Shown: piece by piece, positions 43,221 through 51,767 of the stretch | How positions within the stretch are numbered: position 1 is the first letter of the stretch | Layout: each line of letters opens with the position of its first letter | Assembly: GCA_036154155.1 (NCBI GenBank) | Contig: JAYZLP010000049.1 | Span: forward strand, 1-56,522 | DNA length: 56,522 bases | Direction: 5' to 3' | DNA from: MGIIb-O5 sp036154155 | GTDB lineage: Archaea; Thermoplasmatota; Poseidoniia; Poseidoniales; Thalassarchaeaceae | The notes under the pieces: model-generated | Database searches by the model: none | Told to the model about the DNA's origin: nothing | The model's input: only the letters and a program-made list of their open reading frames with translations | Position numbers and translations under genes: made by a program

Positions 43221-44300
43221 CTACCTTTTGCTTGGGTTGCTCCATCTCGAGTCAGCAGGAGGCCTCGATATCTTGAGGAATCCCCAGTCGCCAGCATCCG
43301 CATCTATCGGACAAACCCAATGCTTGTTTACGCCAGAGGCAAGTCTGGAAGTCAAACATGCCCTAGACCAATTTCCCACCACCTTCTCCTTGTCGTCTGG
43401 GTCGTTGATTAACCATGGAGCATGATCCTCCCCTACAGAACCAGTATAGCACCTCCAGGTTGTTCCGAATTTGAATCCGGGACGAGTATTGAGGCCTCTG
43501 TCCCATAGTTCCTTCAACAAGCTAGCAGTCCTAGTCAAACCGAGTTCCGGATTAGTAATTCCAGTTGAGTAACTTTCAACGTGGAAGTCCTTTGAAGGGC
43601 GACCTAGGAAATGCACTAGCTCCCTTTCAACCCAATCCAACTGACGCCCGCCGTGAATGGAAACTCCGATGGTTTCCGATGGCCACATCTGGATATCTGC
43701 GAAGAACGCACCACCAGTGTGGGTCTCAGCGTAGCTGTAGGATGAGATTTCCTCAAACACGTCATCAGATGGAGGGACTAGATGCCCAGTAGGATCGGCT
43801 ATTGACAGGTGGTATGTGACTACTGACATCTCTTCGTCGATAACTAATGATTCAGCTACCCTTCCCCTTTTCTCTACCTCTTTCGTCCACTCATAAAGCT
43901 CGCTCCCATCGAAGACCTCTTCCGATGTGAACCATCTTACTTCTGCAACCGGTGGACCATCCCTTGGATGCATATCAGACTCCCACCTAAGGCCCCATGT
44001 TTCCTCTGAGCATTCAAGCCCCATATTTTCGAGGTTGCCCTTGAGAACGACCTTGTTTCCAGGTACCCTAAGGGCCTCCATGATCGCACCTTCGGCTATG
44101 ACCTCACTGTATTCATTCGTTACACTGAGTATCCAATCATCGCTGGGTAACTCAACATGCCTATGGTCCCTGCAGAAAATCAACTCACACGCCTCTAGAA
44201 CCAGCCCCCCTCCTGCGATGGGCCTGCCAATGGCCGACTTATGCCACAACCTCTCGGCTGCGGGACCATCGTAGATCCAACCCCCCTCGGCGCGTTCCAT
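43221..44300 (-). CDS. endA: tRNA-splicing endonuclease EndA (two-repeat form)
   Basis: About 359 residues. The C-terminal half is a complete catalytic unit: RGLNTRPGFKFGTTWRCYTG (Tyr), EDHAPWLI (His) and GVNKHWVCPI (Lys). The N-terminal half is a degenerate copy (GGWIYDGPAAERLWHKSAIG, EACELIF) without the catalytic triad. This is the alpha2-type arrangement in which two fused units form a homodimer. It removes introns at bulge-helix-bulge sites. ATG 44300 is chosen; the frame is open to 44351 into the divergent gene. Confidence 0.9.
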   Translation of the reverse strand: MERAEGGWIYDGPAAERLWHKSAIGRPIAGGGLVLEACELIFCRDHRHVELPSDDWILSVTNEYSEVIAEGAIMEALRVPGNKVVLKGNLENMGLECSEETWGLRWESDMHPRDGPPVAEVRWFTSEEVFDGSELYEWTKEVEKRGRVAESLVIDEEMSVVTYHLSIADPTGHLVPPSDDVFEEISSYSYAETHTGGAFFADIQMWPSETIGVSIHGGRQLDWVERELVHFLGRPSKDFHVESYSTGITNPELGLTRTASLLKELWDRGLNTRPGFKFGTTWRCYTGSVGEDHAPWLINDPDDKEKVVGNWSRACLTSRLASGVNKHWVCPIDADAGDWGFLKISRPPADSRWSNPSKR

Positions 44301-44376
44301 GGCATTACGATGGCATCCTAAACTTGATTCCGTCGGTCTAGTAAGTATCATTCGCCTTGACCCTCACGCAGTAGCC

Positions 44377-45435
44377 ATGGGGTCGACGGAAGAAGGCAGA
44401 TCGGAGGCTGAGACATTAAGGAGACTCAGCTCCTTGATTGAGGATGTTGAGGGGACGAGAGTGACACTCATAGGAGATGTGATGCTAGATAGATACCACC
44501 ACGGGTATGCCAACAATCTCAACTCAACGTCCCCTGTTCCGGTACTGCGTATTATCAGATCAGAAGAATCTCCGGGTGCGGCAGCTCACATTGCTAGGGG
44601 CCTAAACTCGCTTGGAATGGATGTCGATTTCTTCTCTAGTGTGGGTGACGATGATGAGGGAGAGAGAATTCTTGAGATGCTTTCTGGAGATGGGATTTCC
44701 ATAAAGGGAATTTCAGTTGTTCCAAATCGCAAGACTCTGACAAAAATTAGATTTTATGGAAGTAGAGAGAGCCTTCTGGATCAAAGTCAGGTCTTACTAC
44801 AGGCCGACAGGGGGCCACTGGATGAATTGAGTGAGTCGATAAGCGACCGGCTAATTAGTGCCGCCTTGGAGTCTATGTCCAACAGTAGAGCAATTGTGTT
44901 GTCAGATTATCACAAGGGCGTGATAACAGAGTCGGGCGCATCGATGTTGATATCCAAGGCCAAGGAATTGGAACTCCCATCCATAGTCGACCCCAAATTA
45001 ACGGGCCTATCTAGGAGCAAGGGTGCTGATGCTGTGATTTTTGGTATGAGGGGACTAGAACTTCAAAGGAGGAGGCTAATGATGGATAATTTCTCAGATA
45101 CAGCTTCTGAACTAATTTCAACATATGATTGGGGAGCGATATTGGTTCTGGGAGGAGTAGATGGCATTAACCTCTATCTCCGCGAGGGGGAGGAGCTATC
45201 CATTCCATGCCGTGCAAATGCTCCACGTCAGCAGATCGGACTCCACGACGCTGCTGCTACAGCCTTAGCTGCCGCTCTCGGAAATGGCCTTGACATATAC
45301 GATGCCGCTTCTCTTGCAGCCGCTGCCTGTGAATGTGTTCTCACGGCCGAGTCTAGTCATGAGTTCGTCAACAGGGACACTCTAGGAATCTGGTTAGAAG
45401 AGCTATCCTGGAAGCTACAGATTTCTGATAGGTGA
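44377..45435 (+). CDS. PfkB/HldE-N-like sugar kinase
   Basis: About 352 residues of the ribokinase (PfkB) fold, closest by eye to the heptose-7-phosphate kinase (RfaE/HldE N-terminal) group. Motifs: VTLIGDVMLDRYHHGYANNL, SPVPVLRI, SPGAAAHIARGLNSLGMDVD, SSVGDDDEGE and VLSDYHKGVIT. The usual DTxGAGD catalytic motif appears as IGLHDAAATALAAALG, keeping the Asp but losing the Gly-Ala-Gly. Archaea lack lipopolysaccharide, so a glycan or nucleotide-sugar precursor for surface glycoproteins is a possible product. ATG 44377 gives 76 bases of divergent spacer to endA. Confidence 0.82.
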   Translation: MGSTEEGRSEAETLRRLSSLIEDVEGTRVTLIGDVMLDRYHHGYANNLNSTSPVPVLRIIRSEESPGAAAHIARGLNSLGMDVDFFSSVGDDDEGERILEMLSGDGISIKGISVVPNRKTLTKIRFYGSRESLLDQSQVLLQADRGPLDELSESISDRLISAALESMSNSRAIVLSDYHKGVITESGASMLISKAKELELPSIVDPKLTGLSRSKGADAVIFGMRGLELQRRRLMMDNFSDTASELISTYDWGAILVLGGVDGINLYLREGEELSIPCRANAPRQQIGLHDAAATALAAALGNGLDIYDAASLAAAACECVLTAESSHEFVNRDTLGIWLEELSWKLQISDR

Positions 45436-45483
45436 GGAACATGAACCCAACGGGTTCAAGACATATCCTATAGGGCCACGGAC

Positions 45484-46938
45484 GTGAATAGGAAGTCCCT
45501 GCTTGTGGTCCTAGCAACAGCACTGGCACTCGCTGCAATATCCAATGTGGTGTCAGCTGAGGATGGCGAAGCCTCTTTCCTGGGGTTCGATGATGATAAT
45601 GGGGTACACATTTCCGAGCATACATCAATCACCGGCTTCCTAGTTTCATCAGCGGAGCCATCTACTGACTCTACATGGTCAGTCCTCGATCAGTCACGGG
45701 AGGAGACAACACCTCTTGGTAGCGGTATGATTTCGTTTGGGGAACCCCATGAATATGGAAACTTCATGAAATGGTCATGGGAGGTCACTATAGAACCAGA
45801 TAATATCGGGGACTGCTCATGCGTTCTGCAGATGACAGTTTCCTATGATAATCAGAGCAGCATTACCTCGAGTCTTGCAATATTTATTGGAAACCCATCT
45901 GGAGTAATTTTGCTGTCCGATGCTCCATCAGAGGATTCACGGGCAAGGGGCGAAATTGAATTCTCTGGATGGTCGGATTCCAACGGATCGTCAGCAACAC
46001 TAGGCTTCTCAGTTAGGCCAGCAGGCTCTCTTACCGAAACATGCCTAGAAAGTCCGGAAGACGACACATTGACCTATCTCCTCACCTCTCCTGCCACTGG
46101 CTCATACTCCTCGATGGTCGACGTGTCGGAATTATCCGATGGCTGGTATTCTGCATGGACATCAGCGACATCAGGGACGGAAACTCTGAACCATTGCGTC
46201 TCAATTGCGATCGATAACTCTCCCCCTGTTTCGGTGATTTCCGGATCTAGTGAGGCTCAGGAGGGCGATGAAGCGTTACTATTCGACGGCGGATCTTCGG
46301 ATGACGGATATTGGGGCAAGGGCGACTTACTCCACATTTGGACTGTTTTGGATAAATCGAGACCCGGTTCTGCACCAATCTCCGTCAGCCAAGGAGCAAG
46401 CACGTTCTCCATGGAAACGCACACATCGGGAGAGTTCGAGATCACGCTCAGGGTTGTCGATCCTAGCGGACTATACAGCTCAACTTCCAGAACTGTGTCC
46501 ATTACCAATGTGATCCCATCAGTTAAACTGGTTGTCGATGGGAAATCAGTAGCACATGGTGAGAGCATCAGGCTCTCTTCCGGTTCATCTTGGGAAATAG
46601 ATGCCTCTGAATCGATGGACAGCTCCAATGATGTCAACGGCCTGAGGTGCGTTTGGAAGATTGACAATAACGCTGTTTACGAGGGCTGTCAGAGGTCACT
46701 CTCATGGCCTGAAAATGAATCACAGAAGATTATTCTCACAGTCGAGGTAATCGATGATGATGATGAATACTCATTCATTTCTGTGGAACTAGTACATCCT
46801 GACTATTCCGATGACCTCCCTCTTGGGCTCATAGTGTTAGTAGTGTCAGCGGCTTTCCTTGCTTCAGCGATACTTTTCAGGAGGAACTCTTCGTCTGGGG
46901 GCGACATACCCAAGTGGCAACCAGATGAACAAAACTGA
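45484..46938 (+). CDS. Secreted, C-terminally anchored PKD/Ig-like surface protein
   Basis: 484 residues. GTG start, signal peptide (KSLLVVLATALALAAISNVV, SA|E), several beta-sandwich domains and a C-terminal transmembrane helix (LPLGLIVLVVSAAFLASAIL) with a short basic tail. A PKD-like pattern is visible in AQEGDEALLFDGGSSDDGYW and HTSGEFEITLRVVDPSGLYS. A second such copy follows (VAHGESIRLSSGSSWEIDAS...KIILTVEVIDDDDEYS). No enzymatic motif is seen. It is probably a surface adhesion or scaffold protein. Confidence 0.75.
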   Translation: MNRKSLLVVLATALALAAISNVVSAEDGEASFLGFDDDNGVHISEHTSITGFLVSSAEPSTDSTWSVLDQSREETTPLGSGMISFGEPHEYGNFMKWSWEVTIEPDNIGDCSCVLQMTVSYDNQSSITSSLAIFIGNPSGVILLSDAPSEDSRARGEIEFSGWSDSNGSSATLGFSVRPAGSLTETCLESPEDDTLTYLLTSPATGSYSSMVDVSELSDGWYSAWTSATSGTETLNHCVSIAIDNSPPVSVISGSSEAQEGDEALLFDGGSSDDGYWGKGDLLHIWTVLDKSRPGSAPISVSQGASTFSMETHTSGEFEITLRVVDPSGLYSSTSRTVSITNVIPSVKLVVDGKSVAHGESIRLSSGSSWEIDASESMDSSNDVNGLRCVWKIDNNAVYEGCQRSLSWPENESQKIILTVEVIDDDDEYSFISVELVHPDYSDDLPLGLIVLVVSAAFLASAILFRRNSSSGGDIPKWQPDEQN

Positions 46939-46991
46939 GATTTACCTTACTACATTTCAAGAACATGAGCCTCAGCGGAGGGTTGAGAACA

Positions 46992-48299
46992 ATGTCAGAC
47001 TTGCCCTTTGATTTGTCAGAGTACCGTAGTAGGCAGCAGGAATTTTTGTCAATAATGCCCCAGGATTCCCTTGTAATTATTCCAAATAATCCAAAATCAG
47101 TCAGATCCAACGACACCCATTATCGATACCGCGCAAATTCCTACATGCTATATTTGTGTGGCTGGGGAGAGCCAGAATCAATATTTACAGCCCAATTTTC
47201 AGACAGCAAATGGACAACTTCTCTCTTCGTCAGGCCTAGAGACACCAACTCTGAGATTTGGGAAGGAAGGAGAGTAGGCCCAGAAGGGGCAGTAGAGGGA
47301 TGGCCGGTCGACGAATCATTTCCCATCGGAGACGTAGAGGAGTATCTTGCCAAAGCTCTTGAATCTGGCCTCAGGCCTTCAATAATCCCAGGATTAAATC
47401 CCTCGATCGACAATATTTGTTCACAATGCGAAATGTCAGAAATTCAGGATCCAAGGGAAGTTCTGGATACTATGAGGACGGTTAAGTCAGAATCTGAAAT
47501 AGAGCTAATGCAGCAAGCTGCCGATATCGCATCTTCGGCCCATGTAAAGGCAATGGAGGGAACATTCCCCTCTGTCGGTGAGTGGCAGATCCAAGCTATT
47601 ATCGAGGGACACTTCATTGATTCCAAGAGCCAATGGAGCTACCCTTCCATTGTTGGAGGGGGCGATAATGCGACAATCTTGCACTACTCTAGCAACTCAG
47701 AAACTGTTGGGGATGGCGACCTGGTTCTAGTTGACGCAGGGTGCGAAGTTCATGGATATGCATCTGACATCACGAGGACATGGCCGGTCAATGGCAAGTT
47801 TACAGAAGCCCAGAAGGAGATATACAACCTAGTTCTTGAGGCCGAGTTGGCTGGGATAGATGCATGCAGAGCGGGCTCACCATGGAGGTCCATGCACGAA
47901 GCCTCGTCAACCGTTCTAGCCAGGGGGCTAGTCCAATTGGGAATCCTCGATTGCACTGTTTCCGAGGCTCTGGGGCAGAATCTGGACGGGCCCTTCAGAA
48001 ACTACTTCATGCATGGTACCGGACATTTGTTGGGATTGGATGTTCATGACGTCGGAGGCGGTAGGAAAGGCGACAAAAAGCCCGGCCCGGTACTAAGGCC
48101 AGGAATGGTGGTCACTGTTGAGCCAGGTCTCTACTTCGCAAGTTGGAGGGACGATGTAGAAATTCCCGAGAGGTATGCTGGTATCGGAATCAGAATTGAA
48201 GACGACGTATTGATTACGGAAGACGGACCTGTCGTGCTATCCTCAAGTTGCCCTAAATCAGTGGATGAGATAGAAGCCATAGTAGGAAAATCAAGGTGA
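46992..48299 (+). CDS. pepP: Aminopeptidase P family (Xaa-Pro aminopeptidase)
   Basis: About 435 residues of the pita-bread M24 family, cleaving N-terminal residues before proline with two metal ions. The first metal motif is VDAGCEVHGYASDITRTWPV (two Asp). HGTGHLLGLDVHDVG supplies the His ligands. VTVEPGLYF and GIRIEDDVLIT supply the Glu ligands. The N-terminal creatinase-like domain has THYRYRANSYMLYLCGW. ATG 46992 is chosen because GGAGGG lies about 9-14 bases upstream; ATG 46965 is an alternative. The next gene begins 5 bases after the stop. Confidence 0.95.
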   Translation: MSDLPFDLSEYRSRQQEFLSIMPQDSLVIIPNNPKSVRSNDTHYRYRANSYMLYLCGWGEPESIFTAQFSDSKWTTSLFVRPRDTNSEIWEGRRVGPEGAVEGWPVDESFPIGDVEEYLAKALESGLRPSIIPGLNPSIDNICSQCEMSEIQDPREVLDTMRTVKSESEIELMQQAADIASSAHVKAMEGTFPSVGEWQIQAIIEGHFIDSKSQWSYPSIVGGGDNATILHYSSNSETVGDGDLVLVDAGCEVHGYASDITRTWPVNGKFTEAQKEIYNLVLEAELAGIDACRAGSPWRSMHEASSTVLARGLVQLGILDCTVSEALGQNLDGPFRNYFMHGTGHLLGLDVHDVGGGRKGDKKPGPVLRPGMVVTVEPGLYFASWRDDVEIPERYAGIGIRIEDDVLITEDGPVVLSSSCPKSVDEIEAIVGKSR

Positions 48300-48303
48300 T
48301 ACA

Positions 48304-49467
48304 TTGTCTTGGTCTGCGATTCTTGAAATTCAGGCTTCCAGAAACCCCCCGCGCCTGTCGGTGGAAGAAGCAACCCTGATCTATGAAGAGGCCGACTTGA
48401 ATGAGCTAATGCATGCTGCACATATTAGGAGAAAACAAATGGTTCCGGGCAATGAGGTGACGTATCTTGTTGACAGAAACATAAACTACACCAATGTTTG
48501 CACTATAAATTGCCAGTTTTGCTCATTTTACAGGCCACCTGGACATCCAGAGGTCTACACTCAGACAATCGACGAGATTAGTGAAAGGATTTCCGAGTTG
48601 GAGCAACTTGGCGGCTCTAGGATCCTGATGCAGGGAGGCGTCAATCCAGAACTGCCACTTTCATGGTACACAGATTTGCTCGCCGAACTTAGGTCGAGAC
48701 ATCCAACTATCGATTTGGACTGTTTCTCGCCCATTGAAATTGAGGGTATTGCTGACGTTTGCGGACTAAGTACAATGGAGGTGTTACAGAAACTGAAGAA
48801 GGCTGGAATGCATGGTCTACCGGGAGGGGGGGCCGAGATGTTAGTAGATGACGTCAGGATGGACATTTCCCCGTTGAAGGGCTCTGCAGAAAACTGGCTT
48901 AGAGTCATGGGCGAGGCCCAGCAGCTCGGCCTCACAACGTCAGCCACGAACGTGTTTGGATTTGGAGAATCCCCGGCTAATAGGGTAGAACATATGGACA
49001 GGATTAGGGAGATGCAAGACGATGCAACATCCGAGGGAAGGACAGGTTTCACTTCATTCGTCTCATGGCCTGTTCAATTGGAGAACAACGCGTTTGGAAA
49101 GAGAAATAGAGGATCCAATAGAGTGGAACTAGGAGCTTCTTCAAGCGAATACCTCAGGCACATAGCAGTCTCACGACTTTTCTTTGACAACATTGGCCAT
49201 ATTCAGGCGTCATGGCCCACCATGGGCCTTGAGATAGCCCAGATTGCATTACTGGGGGGTGCCGATGACGCTGGATCAACAATGATGGAGGAGAACGTCG
49301 TTTCAGCATCCGGGACCGATAGGACAGAGGCTACAGAATTTGAACTTCATAGGATAATCTCAATGGCAGGCTTCTCCCCAAGAAAAAGAGACTCTAGATA
49401 CAATATCATGGAGACTGCTAGACTATTCGAAATCGAAGCTGGGTCGCCACCGCCGGTTCAGATATGA
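48304..49467 (+). CDS. MqnC/CofH-family radical SAM enzyme
   Basis: 387 residues with the radical SAM cluster motif CTINCQFC (CxxxCxxC, Cys at about 66, 70 and 73) after YLVDRNINYTNV. ILMQGGVNPELPLSWYTDLL, CFSPIEIEGIAD, AGMHGLPGGGAEMLVDDVR and GFTSFVSWPVQ fit dehypoxanthine futalosine cyclase (MqnC) of the futalosine menaquinone pathway better than CofH of F420 synthesis. The distinction is by eye. The start is TTG 48304, which makes it nearly contiguous with pepP. Other mqn genes are not in this window. Confidence 0.85.
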   Translation: MSWSAILEIQASRNPPRLSVEEATLIYEEADLNELMHAAHIRRKQMVPGNEVTYLVDRNINYTNVCTINCQFCSFYRPPGHPEVYTQTIDEISERISELEQLGGSRILMQGGVNPELPLSWYTDLLAELRSRHPTIDLDCFSPIEIEGIADVCGLSTMEVLQKLKKAGMHGLPGGGAEMLVDDVRMDISPLKGSAENWLRVMGEAQQLGLTTSATNVFGFGESPANRVEHMDRIREMQDDATSEGRTGFTSFVSWPVQLENNAFGKRNRGSNRVELGASSSEYLRHIAVSRLFFDNIGHIQASWPTMGLEIAQIALLGGADDAGSTMMEENVVSASGTDRTEATEFELHRIISMAGFSPRKRDSRYNIMETARLFEIEAGSPPPVQI

Positions 49468-50541
49468 CTATCCTTCGACTCTCCCGCTTCTGACGGGCAG
49501 GTCATCAATGGATACTTCCGCACTATTCTCTATATTGATGGGCCTGACCCATTTCATCTTCGTTCCTGAGTCTGTAACCCCTTCAACAACAATCTCCCAG
49601 TGAACAGCGATCATTGCAGAATATATTGAACCAGGCCATGCATCATTAGGCCCTTCTAGAACTATATTACTCGATGACATATCATTCCATGGTCCGCTAC
49701 ATTGGACTCTCATAGGTTCTAGGAGCAGTACCCGGCCCCTGCTAACAGTCATCGGCAGTGACTCTCCAACGCCCGTGCCGTGTTCGTCAGCTGTCGACAC
49801 CCTTCTTTCAGGAAGTGCTGTGGACATTCCAGGAGCAGGTTGACCAGTTTCACTAGTATTGGTGGCCTCCAGTAGAGCCCTCCTCTCGGGAACAGCAACA
49901 CCGACCTGAATTCTACATCTATCCGCCCTGAAACCCTTTGGGGATTGGAAACTCAGGATCTCGATAGAATTTGGACCACGATCCCCAATTTCCATCAGGG
50001 GGCTACCAAGTGGTTTGGAGATGTAATTTTCCTGCCTCCTTATGTCCCTGACATTGGCAACTATTCTGACAATTATGGGCAGTATGAAGATAGGGAATGA
50101 AACTAGGATCAGAAGTGGGTAGTCAAGAGGCCCTATCCTAATCGGTGTGTAGATTATTTCTGCTATTGGCCCAACTAACTCAATCAATGCAGGCTCTAAT
50201 GCATGAAGAATCAGAGAAACAGTTAGAATAATCACCGAGGGGAGAATCATCCGTCTAGCCAGAGAGTGTATCGGATCTGGCTCGATGTACCAACCATTTC
50301 TGGTTCTCATCAGGAATGGAAGAGTCTCTCTAGTTACCTCTGTATGAATCTCAGGTAGATTCCCATCACCCTGCTTCTCATCCCTCCACTCAACCATCCA
50401 GCCATTTTCCGCTCCTAGTTTGAATTCAGACGGAGGCTCGTTTTCAGATATCAATAAGACCTCTACCAATGGGATTTCCTCGGGATTGGTATTGTAGTGC
50501 TCGAATGGAGGATACCGCACTCTCTGAACCGATCTATGCAT
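49468..50541 (-). CDS. Two-helix membrane protein, unknown function
   Basis: 357 residues. A soluble N-terminal part of about 85 residues is followed by two hydrophobic stretches (about 92-115, MILPSVIILTVSLILHALEP, and 137-165, DYPLLILVSFPIFILPIIVR). A beta-rich C-terminal domain of about 190 residues follows. No family is recognised. It begins 3 bases after the geranylgeranyl reductase stop on the same strand and so is the last gene of a topA-reductase-membrane protein run. Confidence 0.65.
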   Translation of the reverse strand: MHRSVQRVRYPPFEHYNTNPEEIPLVEVLLISENEPPSEFKLGAENGWMVEWRDEKQGDGNLPEIHTEVTRETLPFLMRTRNGWYIEPDPIHSLARRMILPSVIILTVSLILHALEPALIELVGPIAEIIYTPIRIGPLDYPLLILVSFPIFILPIIVRIVANVRDIRRQENYISKPLGSPLMEIGDRGPNSIEILSFQSPKGFRADRCRIQVGVAVPERRALLEATNTSETGQPAPGMSTALPERRVSTADEHGTGVGESLPMTVSRGRVLLLEPMRVQCSGPWNDMSSSNIVLEGPNDAWPGSIYSAMIAVHWEIVVEGVTDSGTKMKWVRPINIENSAEVSIDDLPVRSGRVEG

Positions 50542-50544
50542 AGC

Positions 50545-51753
50545 TCAACCCCAAATTAGTGCCTTAGCAGCCTTACCCGCTACCTTGCGGAACTCTGGAA
50601 CTTCCTTCAATAGCCTTATTCCGAGGGGAATGGGGTTGTCTATCTCCCCAGTTTCATTAATTATTTGTATAACATCTTCCTTACACCAAATAGAGAATAT
50701 TTCATCGAGCTCTTCATCACTGGATTCGGTGACGAAGGCGTCTCTGAGGGCCTTGGCTTTGCCATGCTTCCTCCTCATCGAATCAAGAATTTTTGAAATT
50801 CTGGCCATATTTTCTTCCGAGTGGTTTCCCGTTTCAATAGCCTTTGAGATCTCAGGTACTAGCAGGTCCACCTGTTCAAAGCCCGGCCCGATGCCACCTC
50901 CTGTTGTTGGCTTGCAAGAGCCCGCAGCATCACCGAATAGAGCTACTCTCGGACGAACGGTTTTCTTCAGCATGCCACTCGGCACTGGACCTCCAAATTT
51001 CCCGACAATTTTACAATTAGCGAATCTCTCCGACCAAATTGAATCATTCATGAGTTTTCTCAATAGGGATTCACATGAGGCCCCCTCGAGGAGATCGGGG
51101 CGACTCCACATGCCGACTCGGGTGGTACTGCCTGATGGAATCGCCCAAGCGAAGAAACCCGGTGCAATGCTATTGCCAGTGTACATATCCAGAACACCAT
51201 CCACTCCCGGATATCCCGTAACCTCAACTTGAAATCCGACCATCATCTCCTTAGGTCTGCCAAATTTGAACTTCTTTCTGACCCAGGAGTGCGCTCCATC
51301 ACACCCGCAGATAACCTGACAGTTTACTATGGCCTGTTTACCGTTCTTATCAACCCTGATCAAGGCATGTCCATCCTTGATTTCAGCATCTACAGGGGTG
51401 CTATCAAGCCAAATATCAGCCCCAGCATCAATAGCGCTCCGAACCACACTCTCGTCAAACTTCTTTCTACAGACGGACCACGTCCTAATCCTATTTGGGT
51501 TACCTATCTCTACTGGTTCACCCGATGGGCCATGTATTCTAGCTCCCCAAATCACGCTCAATGCAGTGTTCTCAAGTGACACCTTGCTCATCGCATCGGG
51601 ATTTACCAATCCAGCGCATTGGAATGGTCGGCCAATTTCACCGTGCTCCTCCATCAGAAGCACTGTGCGCCCCTCCTCTCGTAACTTCAGCGCTAGATAA
51701 CCGCCGACGGGACCAGCTCCCACTATGGCCACGTCATAGTGGAACTCCATCAT
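50545..51753 (-). CDS. Geranylgeranyl reductase family flavoprotein
   Basis: About 402 residues. FAD-binding start YDVAIVGAGPVGGYLALKLR, then EHGEIGRPFQCAGLVNPDAM with the family Cys, GCDGAHSWVRKKF, and VALFGDAAGSCKPTTGGGIG for the second FAD contact. In archaea such enzymes saturate geranylgeranyl chains of ether lipids or of quinones. ATG 51753 is chosen over GTG 51759. It sits 14 bases downstream of topA on the same strand; the pairing has no evident functional logic. Confidence 0.92.
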   Translation of the reverse strand: MMEFHYDVAIVGAGPVGGYLALKLREEGRTVLLMEEHGEIGRPFQCAGLVNPDAMSKVSLENTALSVIWGARIHGPSGEPVEIGNPNRIRTWSVCRKKFDESVVRSAIDAGADIWLDSTPVDAEIKDGHALIRVDKNGKQAIVNCQVICGCDGAHSWVRKKFKFGRPKEMMVGFQVEVTGYPGVDGVLDMYTGNSIAPGFFAWAIPSGSTTRVGMWSRPDLLEGASCESLLRKLMNDSIWSERFANCKIVGKFGGPVPSGMLKKTVRPRVALFGDAAGSCKPTTGGGIGPGFEQVDLLVPEISKAIETGNHSEENMARISKILDSMRRKHGKAKALRDAFVTESSDEELDEIFSIWCKEDVIQIINETGEIDNPIPLGIRLLKEVPEFRKVAGKAAKALIWG

Positions 51754-51767
51754 GCTCACTACCCCAG

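Noticed and set aside
48304..49467. Firm assignment as CofH (F420 synthesis)
   Set aside because: The RNINYTNV, HGLPGGGAEMLVDDVR-type and GFTSFVSWPVQ segments look more like MqnC; only a tree would settle it, so the call is left at family level.
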